The notes: generated from the sequence alone by a model not told the origin. Counted from the stretch's first letter, positions 1 through 12,439 are shown. The stretch is 64,000 bases of DNA from Schistosoma haematobium (GCF_000699445.3 NC_067200.1:11555256-11619255); one strand, 5' to 3'. Made by a program: numbers and translations.

Positions 1-1316
<1,316 letters not shown>

Positions 1317-1800
1317 CAATGCTTTACAACTCTTTAAACTAAAATTCCTTTTCGAAGTTTTACTTTCAGCTCAAGATGATTATAGGAACATTTTAAAGAC
1401 TGAAATTATTTAAATTTCTACCATCATGTTAAAATAATGTTTGATCAAGTTGATCTTCAATGATCTAATACTATTGAAAATGACTTTGGAAAAAGACTAC
1501 TTATTACTTATTATTTATGTAGTAGAAGCAATGATTCTCTTGAAGGAACAAGGATCAACTGCCAACTAAACAGATTTGAAAAAAAAACATAAACAGAATT
1601 ACTGATCATTGTACTGAATTTATTATTGATAAATTAAGGCTCTATGCTCTATATAATATATCCAACTTAAATACTGTGATTGTGACAGTTTCTCGTTAAC
1701 TGGTATTTAGAAATTGTCTAGACAACGCTTCAGTTCACAGATCACAATGATGACAGCAATTTCAATCCAAATATAAAATGTACCATTGAGATATCACAGA
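1317..1800. other. AT-rich non-coding stretch
   Basis: No reading frame, repeat core or RNA gene could be recognised here. The composition is plain AT-rich intergenic DNA. Confidence 0.6.
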
Positions 1801-1985
1801 AATCGAGAAATGGAAGGCCCTGGGTTCGGATGTTGCGAGCAGGATCGTGTGTGTGCACTATTGAGGAGTCCCACAATATGACGAAACGGCTGTCCAGTGC
1901 TTCCAGGTTTTCAATGGTAGCTTAACATCAATTGGTTCATGATCTCAATCAAAAACTTAACAATTTCCACAAGCCTATACTGAAA
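1801..1985 (+). repeat. Hammerhead-type repeat, family A, partial copy
   Basis: It starts inside the tRNA-like part (CCTGGGTTCGGA, a degenerate B box) and ends in the family A 3' arm (CAATCAAAAACTTAACAATTTCCAC). The hammerhead segment at about 1853-1901 has TTGAGGA where the core needs CTGANGA, then GAAAC and a GTC cleavage triplet. C3 is changed, so this copy is probably inactive. Confidence 0.75.
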
Positions 1986-2212
1986 TCGATCGGTTTAATT
2001 CAAATGTATGTATTTGAGTTATAAAACAATTATATTTGTTTATTTTAAAAACAATCAGTAACTAGCTATGTTTGAATTAATTTTGTTACCAATTAACTGA
2101 AGAATACAGGATTAGTTTCAAATAAAATTCATTTAGTCTCAGAGAATTTTCACAGTTCAGCATTGCGACTATGAACATTACTACAAAACTATTTATTTAA
2201 TTCACTTGGTAT

Positions 2213-2470
2213 TGTTTACTTTAATCTTCCCAATAATGTTTAGCACTGCAATTGATCAGTCTCTTATTGATATATGTGTATACTGTGCGTATTGCTTCGA
2301 TATTACCTTAATTCACAAGCAATATAAGTAAAAATGGATAGTGGCTATCAGTGGAATCTAGGACGTGCTTTTCGTCCCAGTTGGGACTCATCAGCTGGAT
2401 GTACCTCCATCCCAGAGTTGATGTTCACCCTGGGACTCGAACCCAATACCGTTCATTTCAAACGTCATGG
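2213..2470 (-). repeat. Sm-alpha-like SINE with near-intact hammerhead
   Basis: Read on the minus strand it begins in the tRNA-like part, with a B-box-like GGGTTCGAGTCCC. The hammerhead segment follows at about 2404-2352 with CTGATGA, a GTCC/GGAC-type stem II, GAAA and a GTC cleavage triplet. It continues into a long tail that is the inverse of the usual 5' arm. Position 15.2 (A instead of C) and one stem I pair are mismatched, so activity is doubtful. Sm-alpha elements are known schistosome satellites and SINEs with ribozymes; assignment is by motif. Confidence 0.8.
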
Positions 2471-2964
2471 AAATGAAATGTTTTCAAATTAAAAATCAAT
2501 ACCTTAGACTGGTGATAAATAAAATAGAAAATTTTCTACTTCACACTTTGATTTACACAACAATGTAGCGTTGAATCATCTTTCTAGATAAATTATCCTA
2601 CATTTGAAGTGATCAGTAAGGACCATCTACTTTCATTATGATTAATATTGATTTGTTAAAAAGAAAGATACATAGTTACTAAAATAAAAACTTTGGTATG
2701 TCATAAGTTAAATTCATTTCCTAGTATTATTATTGATCATTGAAGGTTTATATATGTGAACAGAATAAATTCATCTTATTACCGTATTGGTCAATTTGAT
2801 TGTTGTACCAACCCTTCTAATTGCTAGATTACCAACATTAATCAACAGGTGAATGTTTATTAATTTTATACCCCATAGATTTCAAATTTTATTGAGTATT
2901 TATTTAATATATTGATTAAAGTCTTTAGTTATCTTATGTAATAACTTTATATTGCTACGATCAT
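2471..2964. other. AT-rich non-coding stretch
   Basis: Nothing recognisable: no coding signature, no ribozyme core, no long simple repeat. Confidence 0.55.
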
Positions 2965-3095
2965 TGACTCCGCTTGGATTTTCTCTCGGACTACTACCGA
3001 TCCCAAGTCCGGATAAAGGAGGAGGGTTGGACATGAGGTTAGCGATCCCATCTCGCTAGAAAAAGAAACTCTAACCAGAAAAAAATAATTCAAGC
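2965..3095 (+). repeat. Fragment matching a retroelement leader (probably RTE 5' region)
   Basis: The motif order 'CCGATCCCAAGTCCGGATAA', GGAGGAGGGTTGG, ATGAGGTTAGCGATCCCATC recurs at 19128-19250 and 41506-41640 in this window. I infer that it is the 5' leader of an RTE-type element. That assignment is from family memory; what the window shows directly is only that the same block occurs three times. Confidence 0.5.
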
Positions 3096-3229
3096 GCCAC
3101 GGTAATTATTCAGAAATTATCTAACACTGAGTCTCAATAATACAAACCAATAGATTTAAAGCAATTAGTCCCTTTGATAAATTTCGATAGTGTAATAAGA
3201 AAACGAAGATTATCAGTACAGATGACGCC

Positions 3230-3870
3230 ATTGATAATGATGTTAGGTTGCTAAATAAACTCATAAATTGATAGAAAGTCCATGGTACAAAGAAACCTAC
3301 TGTAGCATTGGTGGAAAAAGCCTGTCTACATTACCTTATCATTTAGAGGTGATCCAAATGGCCTTTTATTGAAATAAAGGTTTAAATCAGTCATCAACAA
3401 AACGTATTGCGCAGCAAAGGTCATTATCAAAGAAAAAACAAGGCACATGCTTTATTTCAAACCAAAAATACATGAAAACGATTGTGTCACATCCCATTGT
3501 GTTTACCAATTTAAATGTGTGTGTGGCCACACATACATAGGAAGAAGCAATCGTGATCTCAAAATTAGGATGTATGAAGATGTACCAAAATGGTTGCATA
3601 AACAAATAGAATCGAATGACCCAATAAGCGTAGAGGATAAACATCCATCATCCTCTATTGCCAAACATATCGAAACAGGCCATAAGACTGATCGGCTTTT
3701 GTGGTGTTGTATAAAAGTGTATAAAGGGACATATACTAAGGTTTATTGAAGCCTTAGCCATATAGAAATTCAAACTCCTTTTGTGTATTCAAAAACAATT
3801 TAGCATATTATCCAGAGTGATTAGGTTTCAAATTGTTTTCACATTATTTTCTTTATTATACTTGTCTCCT
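3230..3870 (+). pseudogene. Penelope-like element relic, C-terminal part with GIY-YIG endonuclease
   Basis: The open part (3447-3749, 100 aa) carries a GIY-YIG-type signature: VYQFKCVCGHTYIGRS at about residues 19-34, followed by R-x-YEDVPKW and a downstream SSSIAKHIETGH. In Penelope-like elements this domain follows the reverse transcriptase and nicks the target. Upstream (3330-3446) the same frame region still reads like the RT-to-endonuclease linker (LPLSFRGDPNGLL) but has stops. Downstream, about 3750-3860 reads like the element's eroded C-terminus. The RT is missing, so it is a dead fragment. A host GIY-YIG nuclease is unlikely because of the linker and the lack of splice sites. Confidence 0.72.
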
Positions 3871-4003
3871 CTTACCCTCCATTTGTAGTCTAGTTAACCT
3901 TTTAGTTTTATATATAAATGTTCTTAAGAAGTATACAATGTGTGATCACATTGTTCGAAATGTATTGCGCTAATATATATCATCACTTTAGGGGTTGTAG
4001 AGA

Positions 4004-4440
4004 TTGTTAAGTTTTGATTGAGATCATGAACCGATTGATGTTAGAACACCATTGAAAACCTGGAAGCACTGGGCGGCCGTTTCGTCCTATTGTGGGACTC
4101 CTCAGCAGTGCACACCCACGACACCGGCTCACGAGATTCGAACCCAGGGCCTTCATTCTCTCGCACGAACGCTTAACCTACTGGACCACTGAGCCGGCAT
4201 CCAGTGGTGTTAACCTCAACCACTCCACGAATTTGCGCGACCATCTTCCATTGTACTAAGGCAGACACCTATTTCTACCCGACACGGATTAGCTCCACTG
4301 GTCACAGCTTCTCACCAGAACTCCGAGAATTTTCCCACGAAGCTAATCACTGGTGCGCACATGGTAATTATCAGTTTAGGGGTTGTGGAGATTGTTAATT
4401 TTTTGATTGAAATCATGAACCGATCGATATCACCACATAG
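4004..4440 (-). repeat. Family A hammerhead repeat, full monomer plus head-to-tail start of a second
   Basis: On the minus strand the order is: 3' end of one monomer (4440-4370), short junction, a complete monomer with CCAGTG-containing 5' part, tRNA-like part (A-box-like GGCTCAGTGGTCCAGTAGG, B-box-like GGTTCGAATC), hammerhead (4112-4066) and 3' arm. The ribozyme has CTGAGGA, a GTCC/GGAC stem II and GAAAC, and stem I GCACTG/CAGTGC is perfect. The cleavage triplet is GCC rather than GTC, so cleavage should fail. The tandem junction is the notable part. Confidence 0.8.
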
Positions 4441-5020
4441 CTCTGATAATCTTCATCTTCTTAATACACAAACCAATAAGTTGTTTTTATCTATTCATTG
4501 TTGATTAACATTAGAAAATCTCATTAAAAATATAAAAAGAGTTTATGGGTTTCTTCTCTTTTTTTAATTCTCAATATGATAATCATTAATGGTATATAAT
4601 AATAATATGTGATTATCTATTAAATCTTATGAATCAATTATTGTTGACCAAATCTTAGCTAACATAGTTTCGCAATAACCCATATCATAATCATATTACT
4701 TGTGTTAATTACTGTCCTTTGATCAATAACTTCTTATGCTTTAATAAAAGATAGAAAGTGTTATTTCAACAACAACAACAACAGCAACAACAAAAACTAA
4801 CATTACATTTACCTTTATTGAAACACTGATTGCATTCTTTAACCAGTTCTTGTATTTTCTGTTGTCTTAGTTTTCTTTTTGTTTAAAATAACAGAAATAA
4901 AGAATTTTATAATCAAAAAGCACTTCAAATTGAAAAACAAATCAACTAACTAGACAACCTTGATGTATTCTACAGTTCAAAGAAATAATAAACATAGAAA
5001 CAATCATCAGTATTAGGTTG
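4441..5020. other. AT-rich non-coding stretch with short (CAA)n tract
   Basis: A (CAA)n-rich tract lies at about 4770-4795. Nothing else was recognised. Confidence 0.55.
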
Positions 5021-5021
5021 T

Positions 5022-5400
5022 GGAGATTATTAAGTTCTTTTGATTGAGATTATTAACCGATTGATGTTAGACTACCATTGAAAACCTGAAAGCATTGGAC
5101 GGCCGTTTCATTTTAGTGTGGGACTACTGAACAGTGTGCATCCACGATCCCGCCCGGGTTTTCAGTATCACGCGCCAACGCTTAACCTCTAGACCACTGA
5201 GCTGGCCAACACAGATTAGCTCCACTGGTCACGGCTTTTCACCAGAACTCCGAGAATTCCCTCACGAAGCTAGTCACTAATGAGCATAGCGTAGATGCAC
5301 ATTTCTGAGGAGTCCCACAACAGGACGAAATGGCCGTTCAGTGCTTCAAGGTTTTTAATGGTAGTCTAACATCAATCGGTTCATGATCTTAATCAAAAAA
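5022..5400. repeat. Family A foldback: two inverted ribozyme arms around a tRNA-like centre
   Basis: The left end is the family A 3' arm in minus orientation (5028-5105). The centre keeps a minus-strand tRNA-like block (5150-5205). The right end (5300-5395) is a hammerhead plus 3' arm in plus orientation. The right ribozyme has CTGAGGA, a GTCC/GGAC stem II and GAAA, then GTT where GTC is usual, with a weak stem I. The ends are therefore inverted copies of each other. Confidence 0.75.
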
Positions 5401-6985
5401 TAAAAATAATCCATATAAAACTATGAAATGAATTTAAATATTTCATTATTATCTTATTTATATATGATAGTAGGTTGAAAAATTCATGTTGAAAATGTGA
5501 ATTATAACAGTAACTGAATAAAACTACAATATCAATGATAAACATTGTTGTGTTATTTTCTTTTGAGAGAAATTAAATTACTTGATTATGAAACAATCCA
5601 TCAAATTAAGATTATTGATGGTAATAAACATGATATGATAATAATGTTTATACTATTCAATAAGTTATTGACAATTTGAGATAATGAAATGCTTATCCAT
5701 ATCAATCATTTGGTATTAATTACTTATGAAATAAAGTATTTCTAAAAGTACTTGAAATTCCCAGGTTAAAACACTGAGTTGGGGTCGTAGATGGACATAT
5801 ATTTTGGGGAAATTCCATGCTCGGATGAAATAACTTCCTAATTGTTTCTGATATTTAACAATTCTTTCGCTAAAGTCATTCCATGATTTAGACGACAACT
5901 AAGTGAACTACTTTAAAAATGTACTAAATTATTGCGCAAACAGACAGCCAGTCGATCATCTGTGCCATAATGATTAAATAAATCATCATTTATAAAGTAT
6001 ATTCAGTTCCATTGAGAATGTCATATTTTAGACTGATTTTGCAATATATTTCGCCAAGATAACTAAATATTGTATTAATTTGAAGCATACATATCAATAG
6101 TCAGCGCTCTTAGTTTTATATACTAACGAAATTAATATCCAAGCCCTCAGTTAGGTGAAAATGCTATAGAATCCCTTTTAAGTCAGTAGCTGTTTTGTGG
6201 AAAAACCATATTCATCGCTAACGGAATAGGAATTTCTGTGAAACATCACCGTTTCCACAGAGTTTAGGATTATGTAGAGAGGTTAAATTTGTCCAAATGG
6301 ATATGTTGGAAATTTTGAAAAAATCCTATTGCACAAATTTATAGCAGTTTACATTGCATTTCACAGTTACTTTAAGTGTTATTTATACTTTTCTAAGGAA
6401 AATTACAAGATACATTGACAATAAAATACAGAAACTGATCCGTTATAAATAAGAACTTTCTTCTAAAGTTGATCGGATGGTTTCACAGTATTTGAGTGTC
6501 GAGATGATGTGAGATATTCACTACCTACTTACTGGAGTTAAATGAGGGTTATTAACCAGTGTGAAGAATAAACATCATGATTTACAGTTAATGGTTACGG
6601 TTAGGAATTAGATTTGGGGTTTTCATCACGAATTTACATCAACTAAAACGCCAAAACGTTATTTAGTCAAATGAATAAATGAATTTAGCGCCAAAATCCA
6701 AGACCTATTATCATAACGCTGATTGCTTCATCCATAAATTATAGTCTCGCCGCAAAGACTAACATTTCTTAATTATAACTGAAAGAAATCAAAATTATCG
6801 GGAAAGAATTGATTTTCTCAGTATACTGAATAACAACTAATGTATCCTAATCTGAAAACAGATGTGTAAAAAGAAAACGTATGATCAACTTTCATCAGTT
6901 TGTGAATTTAATTTGTAACTTATGTGGTAAATTAAAATTCTCAACTGAAAAACTCTTATTTAACGAATAATATTCAAAGACATAC
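5401..6985. other. Gene-poor AT-rich stretch
   Basis: 1.6 kb with no convincing coding frame, repeat core or RNA gene on either strand. Confidence 0.55.
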
Positions 6986-7258
6986 TTAATTCACTTGGTT
7001 TTGTTTGCTTGTATCTTCTCATTGTTCTTTAGAACTGCAATTGACCAGTCTCTTATTGGTATATGTGCATCCTGTACGGATTGCCTCGATATTACCTTAA
7101 GTCATGAGCTTTATAAGCAAAGATGGATAGTGGCGTTTGAAGCGAATGGTACTGAATCCGATTCGCTGAGTGAACATCAAATCTAGGATGTAGATACATC
7201 TAGCTGACGAGTCCCAAATAATTTCGAAACGAGAGTCCTGGATTACACTGCTAGCCAT
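6986..7258 (+). repeat. Sm-alpha-like SINE, degenerate hammerhead
   Basis: Begins with the family 5' arm (TTAATTCACTTGG, then GATATTACCTTAAGTCA). It carries GAAGCGAATGGTACTG, typical of the tRNA-like part, and ends with CTGACGA (7204-7210), GAAAC (7226-7230), GTC (7235-7237) and the CACTGCTAGCCA tail. Stem II has lost its GGAC strand, so folding is doubtful. Confidence 0.78.
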
Positions 7259-7373
7259 TATTCATTTATGCTCACATCATTAATCGTTAAACATTGAATA
7301 TATATCTCGTAATTTTATTTATATTAACTAATTAATATGTGCATTAAAATTTATTTATAAACATAAAATATAT

Positions 7374-7548
7374 TATTATAGTAATTTCAATGGTTAAGAT
7401 CATGAGTCAGTTGAAGCTAGACCACCATGGAAAACCCGGAAGCACTGGACGGCCATTTCTTCCTATTGTGGGACTCCTGAGCAGTGCGCATCCACGACCT
7501 CGCCACCTGCGAGATTCGAACCCAGGACCTACTGCTTTCGCGCACCAA
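7374..7548 (-). repeat. Family B hammerhead repeat, partial
   Basis: Minus-strand hammerhead with CTCAGGA instead of CTGANGA, a GTC cleavage triplet and stem I GCACTG/CAGTGC. It is flanked by a tRNA-like block with GGTTCGAATCTCGC. The 3' arm (AAGATCATGAGTCAGTTGAAGC in plus orientation) differs from family A, which defines family B. Confidence 0.72.
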
Positions 7549-7784
7549 ATACTATGTTTCATTAGAGTAAACAAATATTGTTCATAACATTTGAATAATT
7601 TAGTTGAATGTAATTCCTTCGGTTAATGACAGCATCTTCAAAACACTAATGATATCATCATCTGATCGTTCAATTGAAGGTTGAGTCAGTTTATTCCTTG
7701 TACTTTGTACATGATATATATTTCAAGAAGTGCTCTTATTAACGGTAGTATTTGAAACGAATTTCTATTAATCATGTAATCAAT

Positions 7785-7985
7785 AGAGTAAGGGGTTTTG
7801 TAGAGAGTGTTGAAGTCTATAGTTTACATCACGGACTAATTTTATCAAGCAACCACTGAAAATCGGAAGATACTGAATAGCTATTTCGTCATTATGTGAG
7901 ACTTAATAAAGAGCACTTGCACTCCTACCAAGGATCGAATCCAAGACTTTGAGATCTCTCAGTTCGCGTCTAATTATTAAACGAC
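7785..7985 (-). repeat. Old hammerhead-repeat relic
   Basis: Same layout as family A/B (arm, TTTCGTC near 7890, degraded tRNA-like block with GATCGAATCC), but heavily diverged. No working ribozyme core remains. Confidence 0.5.
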
Positions 7986-8109
7986 CGAGTGAATATTAAA
8001 TGGCTTACATGTCTAATTTAAATTAATTCCCAATGTTACAAATTGTTTAACAGCTGCCTAACACTCAAAATATTTGAAGTTTTATCGTTATTAGCTTTTT
8101 ACGAGAACT

Positions 8110-8585
8110 CCAGAAACTCCTTATTGAAATTAACTGTATACCTGTTACTTATCGTGGAAGAGTATAGACCGCTCACCAACATTCTCCACCAAACTCTGTC
8201 CTGGATGATCCTTATAAGTTGTTTCTAGTTACTATTCATCCTTTTCATGTCTGCTTCCATTTCTCGGTGCACTGTGTCCTTTGGTCTTCCTCTTTTCCGT
8301 TTCCATTAGGATTCAAAGTGAGCGTTTGCAGTGTGATGATTTCCACGAGGTATGTCCTATCCACTTCCAGATTCTTTCCCTAATTTCCTCCTCGGGTGGA
8401 AGCTGGTTTGTTTTCTCTCACAGTAGGCTGTTAATGATGGTATCCGACCAATGTATGTTGAATAATCTTGTGTAGACCACTGTTTATAGATGCTTGTACT
8501 ATTTTAATGATGGTTGTAATAGTTCTCCAAGTTTCAATTCCATACAGTAGAACTGTCTTGACGCTAACCGGAATAAACAATTGAA
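8110..8585 (-). pseudogene. RTE-type LINE 3' fragment (second RTE family), minus strand
   Basis: On the minus strand it reads as the C-terminal end of an RTE polyprotein in broken frames: [14 protein letters not shown], T-x-H-R-E-M-E-A-D-M-K, W-x-x-L and RVWWRMLVSGLYSS-like pieces. Sister copies occur at 14280-14575 (plus) and 35180-35715 (minus). No RT domain remains. It is a 5'-truncated dead copy. Confidence 0.6.
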
Positions 8586-8606
8586 ATTAACCACTGATAA
8601 CTATAT

Positions 8607-9124
8607 TTTTATTTATTTTATTATTTAAGCACATAAACATTGGTACAAGGAGGCATCAAATATATATGCGCCACATAAATCATTTGATTTGTGTGAGGGT
8701 TGGGATATTGCCCGGGTGCTGAAATCGGAACAGGTGGTTTTCTTAAGAGACCACACCCGGAGCTCTCGACCTGAAGGTCTAATCCAAAAGCAGTGGAGCA
8801 ACGTCAGGAGATCTAGTCCCATGGTAGCCGGTGACCAACGATTGGTTCATGCGCCGTTTATTCACTCAGGATCCTATAGCCCATGTGCACCGCTGGTTTG
8901 GAATCAGGGTTTTCCAACTCCCTTAGGTAGATCCTCCATATCCACCAACCCAATTTAAGCGCCGGATATTCGCTTTTCGTCCTCTCAATTTCGTAAACAA
9001 CACCCCCGCCACGAGAAGGCAGCGAGTAGGACTTCCTGGGAGTGGTTGTATGCACGTGACCATGTGAGAGCATTTCGTTAAGGAGAGCTGACTTTCCCCA
9101 CTCTCGGTCGTACCAGGGCATTCA
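8607..9124 (-). repeat. Unclassified ~480-bp retroposon ('R480'), copy 1
   Basis: One of five copies in the window (others at 18055-18570, 36780-37259, 38731-39222, 60417-60894). In sense orientation it begins near CCCCCAAATGCCCTGGTA-CGGCCGAGAGTG and ends in an (AAATA)n tail. It is more GC-rich than its surroundings. Frames crossing it are not conserved between copies, so it is probably non-coding. Target duplications at another copy support retroposition. Confidence 0.75.
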
Positions 9125-9689
9125 GGGGCATATGATTAACATTATTTTAATAGTGTTTATGTAGAGTGTTAAACATATAAATCAATGAACTCAAAGTCAA
9201 TAATCTAAAAGGATAAACACATATTAGTTTGTGATATAAACCGCTGTCACAAATTTATTTAGTATTTAATGCTTTGTCAGTTTGCATCAACTTCAAAACT
9301 ATGGATAATCCAGTTATTTAACAGTGGGTTTATGACCTATACTAGGAATTTTCTACTAAATATCTTTATAAGATGAGATTATCATGCTAACAACAGATTT
9401 CTTGCCTGTATGCTACTAAGATGAACATAGATCTGATGCTTTTAATATATGTAGGCCCTAAGACTGTGAAGAACCAAATAGTTTATGGAAATGTTTTCAG
9501 ATCAGGTTAAATACCTTTTATAAAAATCACCTATTTTGAATTTAACCCCAAAAATGATAAGTATCGTATATCATATGCAAAAACTGTAACAACTACATTC
9601 ATAGTCATTCAATATCAAATAGTATCGAATATTGATCTGCGTTTAACTTCTGAAAAGAATCATGTTGATAATATATATATATATATATA
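9125..9689. other. AT-rich stretch ending in (AT)n
   Basis: No gene was seen. A short (AT)n tract lies at about 9669-9690. Confidence 0.5.
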
Positions 9690-10505
9690 CAGAATATCTT
9701 CACAAAATATGAAAACTATACATTAAATACTTCATTTACACATCTCCTATCAATTGTCTCTTACAAACTTCATCGTTCCTTCATTCCTGTTGTTATTACT
9801 GTGGTGTGTGCTACTGTTGTCGACAGATATAAGTAATATGTATCATCAATCGAAAATGAAATGCCTAGAAGTAGAAGGTTAAGAAGATCAAAGAAAAGAG
9901 AACGAGAACAAAGAATGGTTGGTGTGAAAACGAAAGAACAATAAGTTTGAGACGATTGATTGACATGTCGCAGATGAGTTATCTACTGTATGATTCTCAA
10001 ATGTTACTAAGATGTTCTATAATTTTGTATTCAAATACATTCAATTGTGATTAGATGGTGATTGGAGGTAGTCGACAGGAAACCCTGGACCCGGGTCTCG
10101 TGCTACTTGGCATTCGTCAGCAAGGTGTGCCAAGTAGCACGAGACCCGGGTCCAGGGTTTCCTGTCGACTACCTCCAACCACCATCTAATCTCAATATAT
10201 AGTGCCAGCAGTGTCGAGTCACCTAGACTGGTGGCCACATTGCAACATGGTCGATAGCATTCGATCTGCACTAATATGGACTAGACACGCATGACATTGA
10301 TCACCACCCAGTGATCAATCAATTGTGACATTCAATTGTCCCCACTTGTGTTCTCCTTCACTACATTACAATTACTCTCTGTTTAAATTCTTTTTCTTGT
10401 CAATCGGATCTTTCTCAACCTACTGTTGCCAAACATTCCACTTCTGATTGATGTTACATACTACTTATGTTTGTCGACATGAGTAGTATACACCATATAT
10501 ATAGT
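9690..10505 (+). repeat. Dispersed repeat family F, split by an inserted block
   Basis: The left part (9690-9797: AAAACTATACATTAAATAC ... CTTCATCGTTCCTTCATTCC) and right part (about 10345-10505: ATTACAATTACTCTCTG ... CATACTACTTATG ... AGTAGTATACACCA) are contiguous in the other copies at 50105-50345, 51355-51650, 59975-60265 and 62160-62358. Here about 550 bp containing the 10044-10196 palindrome separates them. The class is unknown. Confidence 0.6.
10044..10196. repeat. 69-bp-arm palindrome (hairpin)
   Basis: The left arm 10044-10112 and right arm 10128-10196 are reverse complements with only two mismatches (10061/10179 and 10048/10192), around a 15-nt loop. The arms are GC-rich (CCTGGACCCGGGTCTCG) in an AT-rich region. 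Such a structure would form a strong stem in RNA or a cruciform in DNA. Confidence 0.95.
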
Positions 10506-10510
10506 ATAAA

Positions 10511-10935
10511 TTCGTTTTATTCAAAAGTGAAGACAACAATTCATTCAAATTTAATTCTGTATTCATATTATATGAATACAGGATGAAACACACAAACTAA
10601 TTTGTACATAAATATGAACAAAATAAACAATTTCACCTATTTTACATATCTGTAAACTGTATCAATCAATTAATAGACAATACACTTAATTATTAATAAT
10701 ATTGTATATTGAATTAGGTATCTATTTTATTCTATTCACTGTATATATCTATTGAATATCTATGATTTACTAAACATATCACTGTGGGCTTATTTATATT
10801 TGAATAGAATTGTATACAAACTATAACTAATTCATTGTTTAATGTACTATTAGATGTATAATTAATTAAAAAATCAATGAAAGTAATTACTTCATTAATT
10901 TCAAGGTGAATTGAAAAAAGAAAAAAAAAACATTT
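10511..10935. other. AT-rich non-coding stretch
   Basis: Nothing recognisable. Confidence 0.5.
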
Positions 10936-11105
10936 TTCCTAAAGTCCTAGGTTTAAATCCCGCTTGTGGGATCTTGGATGACCATTGATGAAGAGTCCCA
11001 TACTAAGACGAATGGGCTATCCAGTGATTCCAGATTTCTAACATTGTTCTATTCATGATATCAATAAGAAAACTCAACAATCTCCACAACCTCATACTGA
11101 TAACT
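10936..11105 (+). repeat. Hammerhead-repeat relic, family C
   Basis: TRNA-like tail (GGTTTAAATCCCGC), degraded ribozyme with TTGATGAAGAGTCCC, and a 3' arm ending AACTCAACAATCTCCACAACC. The GAAA box is lost, so it is inactive. Confidence 0.65.
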
Positions 11106-11334
11106 TGTTAAAGGTTGTAGTTTCTTACATCACACAAATATTTTGTGTTTACAATATTCAGAGAATTGAAATTTTTAAGTAAAGAAAAACAACAAAACGA
11201 AAAGATAGATCAACATTTCAAAATCATGGGATAAACATTTAACTATGGAAATAATCAAATGACGTAATAAGTAACATGAGAACTATAAAGTAGATGTATA
11301 CTGAATAAATATCTTTAAGAATTAAATAATATCA

Positions 11335-11505
11335 TAAGGGATTTTGTGGATATTATAGTAATTTCATTGGTTGAGATCATGAGTCAGTCGAAGCGCATTG
11401 CTGAGGAGTCCCTCAATCGGACGAAACGACTATCAAGTGCTTCCAAGCATTCCATGGTGGCCTAGCTTCAACTGACTCACGATCTTAACCATTGAAATTA
11501 ATTAA
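11335..11505 (+). repeat. Compact family B foldback with one well-preserved ribozyme core
   Basis: The left arm (11337-11395, minus orientation) is joined straight to a plus-strand hammerhead: CTGAGGA at 11401-11407, stem II GTCC/GGAC, GAAAC at 11423-11427, ATC cleavage triplet at 11432-11434. The 3' arm follows. Stem III has a C-A mismatch at 15.2/16.2, and stem I has a bulge. The tRNA-like centre is deleted. Confidence 0.75.
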
Positions 11506-11589
11506 TAAGTAATGATGAATGTTTAATTATAAAAGCTGAGAAATAACATTTTACATCACTGAATATATAACATTCAATAATGATTAGCC

Positions 11590-12025
11590 AAAATAGGACA
11601 AAATACACATCCTAAATTTCACTGCTTGTTGTAACGTGTGGACTGCAGGTTTTGATAAGCAGCATTTATATCGATCGATTACAGTGACACGGAAAAACAC
11701 GTAGAGAACGGCCTAGGGTTCTGATTGGTCCCGCTCCCCTGTCTAGCCCAGCCAGTTGAGTCTAGAACGCAAGTCACAGTCTCTGAGTTATGAATCATTA
11801 TATTTCAGACATACTCTATTTATATACCAAACAAACAAACCACATCGTACCATAAAATAGAAAACAACATTTACACAATATTTAACAAGTGAAACAAATA
11901 TCGACCAATAGGAAATGTCCATTTAACGTCCAAGGACACCATTAGACTTGATACGATAATTATTGGTATATTCCTCTGCATACCTAACACTGCTAACCAC
12001 CATTCAATTTTACTTATAATACTTA
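11590..12025 (+). repeat. Sm-alpha remnant interrupted by a solo LTR
   Basis: Left piece: AATAGGACAAAATACACATCC ... CACTGCT, the 3' half of a degraded Sm-alpha hammerhead. After the LTR the element resumes with CTGCTAACCACCATTCA, matching the Sm-alpha tail CTGCTAGCCACTATCCA seen elsewhere. The two halves define one pre-existing copy. Confidence 0.75.
11627..11989 (-). mobile_element. Solo LTR of an LTR retrotransposon, 5-bp target duplication
   Basis: Read on the minus strand it starts TGTTAGG and ends TTACAACA, the TG...CA termini expected of an LTR. It contains a TATA-like GGTATATAAATAGAG followed about 80 bp later by a GC-richer block, a plausible R region. It is flanked on both sides by CTGCT (11622-11626 and 11990-11994). 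No internal pol region is present, so it is a solo LTR left by recombination. The superfamily (Ty3 or Bel) cannot be told from the LTR alone. Confidence 0.82.
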
Positions 12026-12439
12026 GCTTCATTTTAGAATATCTCTATCATTAAGAATTAAAATGTTCATTGATTTTGTGAATCGACTTTCCTAGTTAGA
12101 ATACACATATTGATTTGTATACATTAGACAGTGATTTATAGTTGAGTTTTTCTAATTTTGAAAAGTAACACTATCTAAACATTAGTAAATAAACTATTTG
12201 TAAACAAGAGATTACTGGATACTTGTTTTGTCAATATTTTGACTACTTCAAAAGTTCGATTTTAGAACCTTATGGTTTAGTATCGAATACAAGGTGATTG
12301 ATTCAGTTAGTAGGTATCAAATGGTCCATACTTTAAATTTTAGTCAGCTTATAATAAAGCTCGACCCTTATTCAAACTTGTTGAATCCTGTACATCACGG
12401 ATCTTTAATCTGTTTTCATTTTTGACGACTAAAAAGAAT
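12026..12439. other. AT-rich non-coding stretch
   Basis: Nothing recognisable. Confidence 0.5.

Noticed and set aside
3447..3749. Host GIY-YIG nuclease gene
   Set aside because: The upstream linker text, in-frame decay and lack of splice sites fit a Penelope-like element fragment better.
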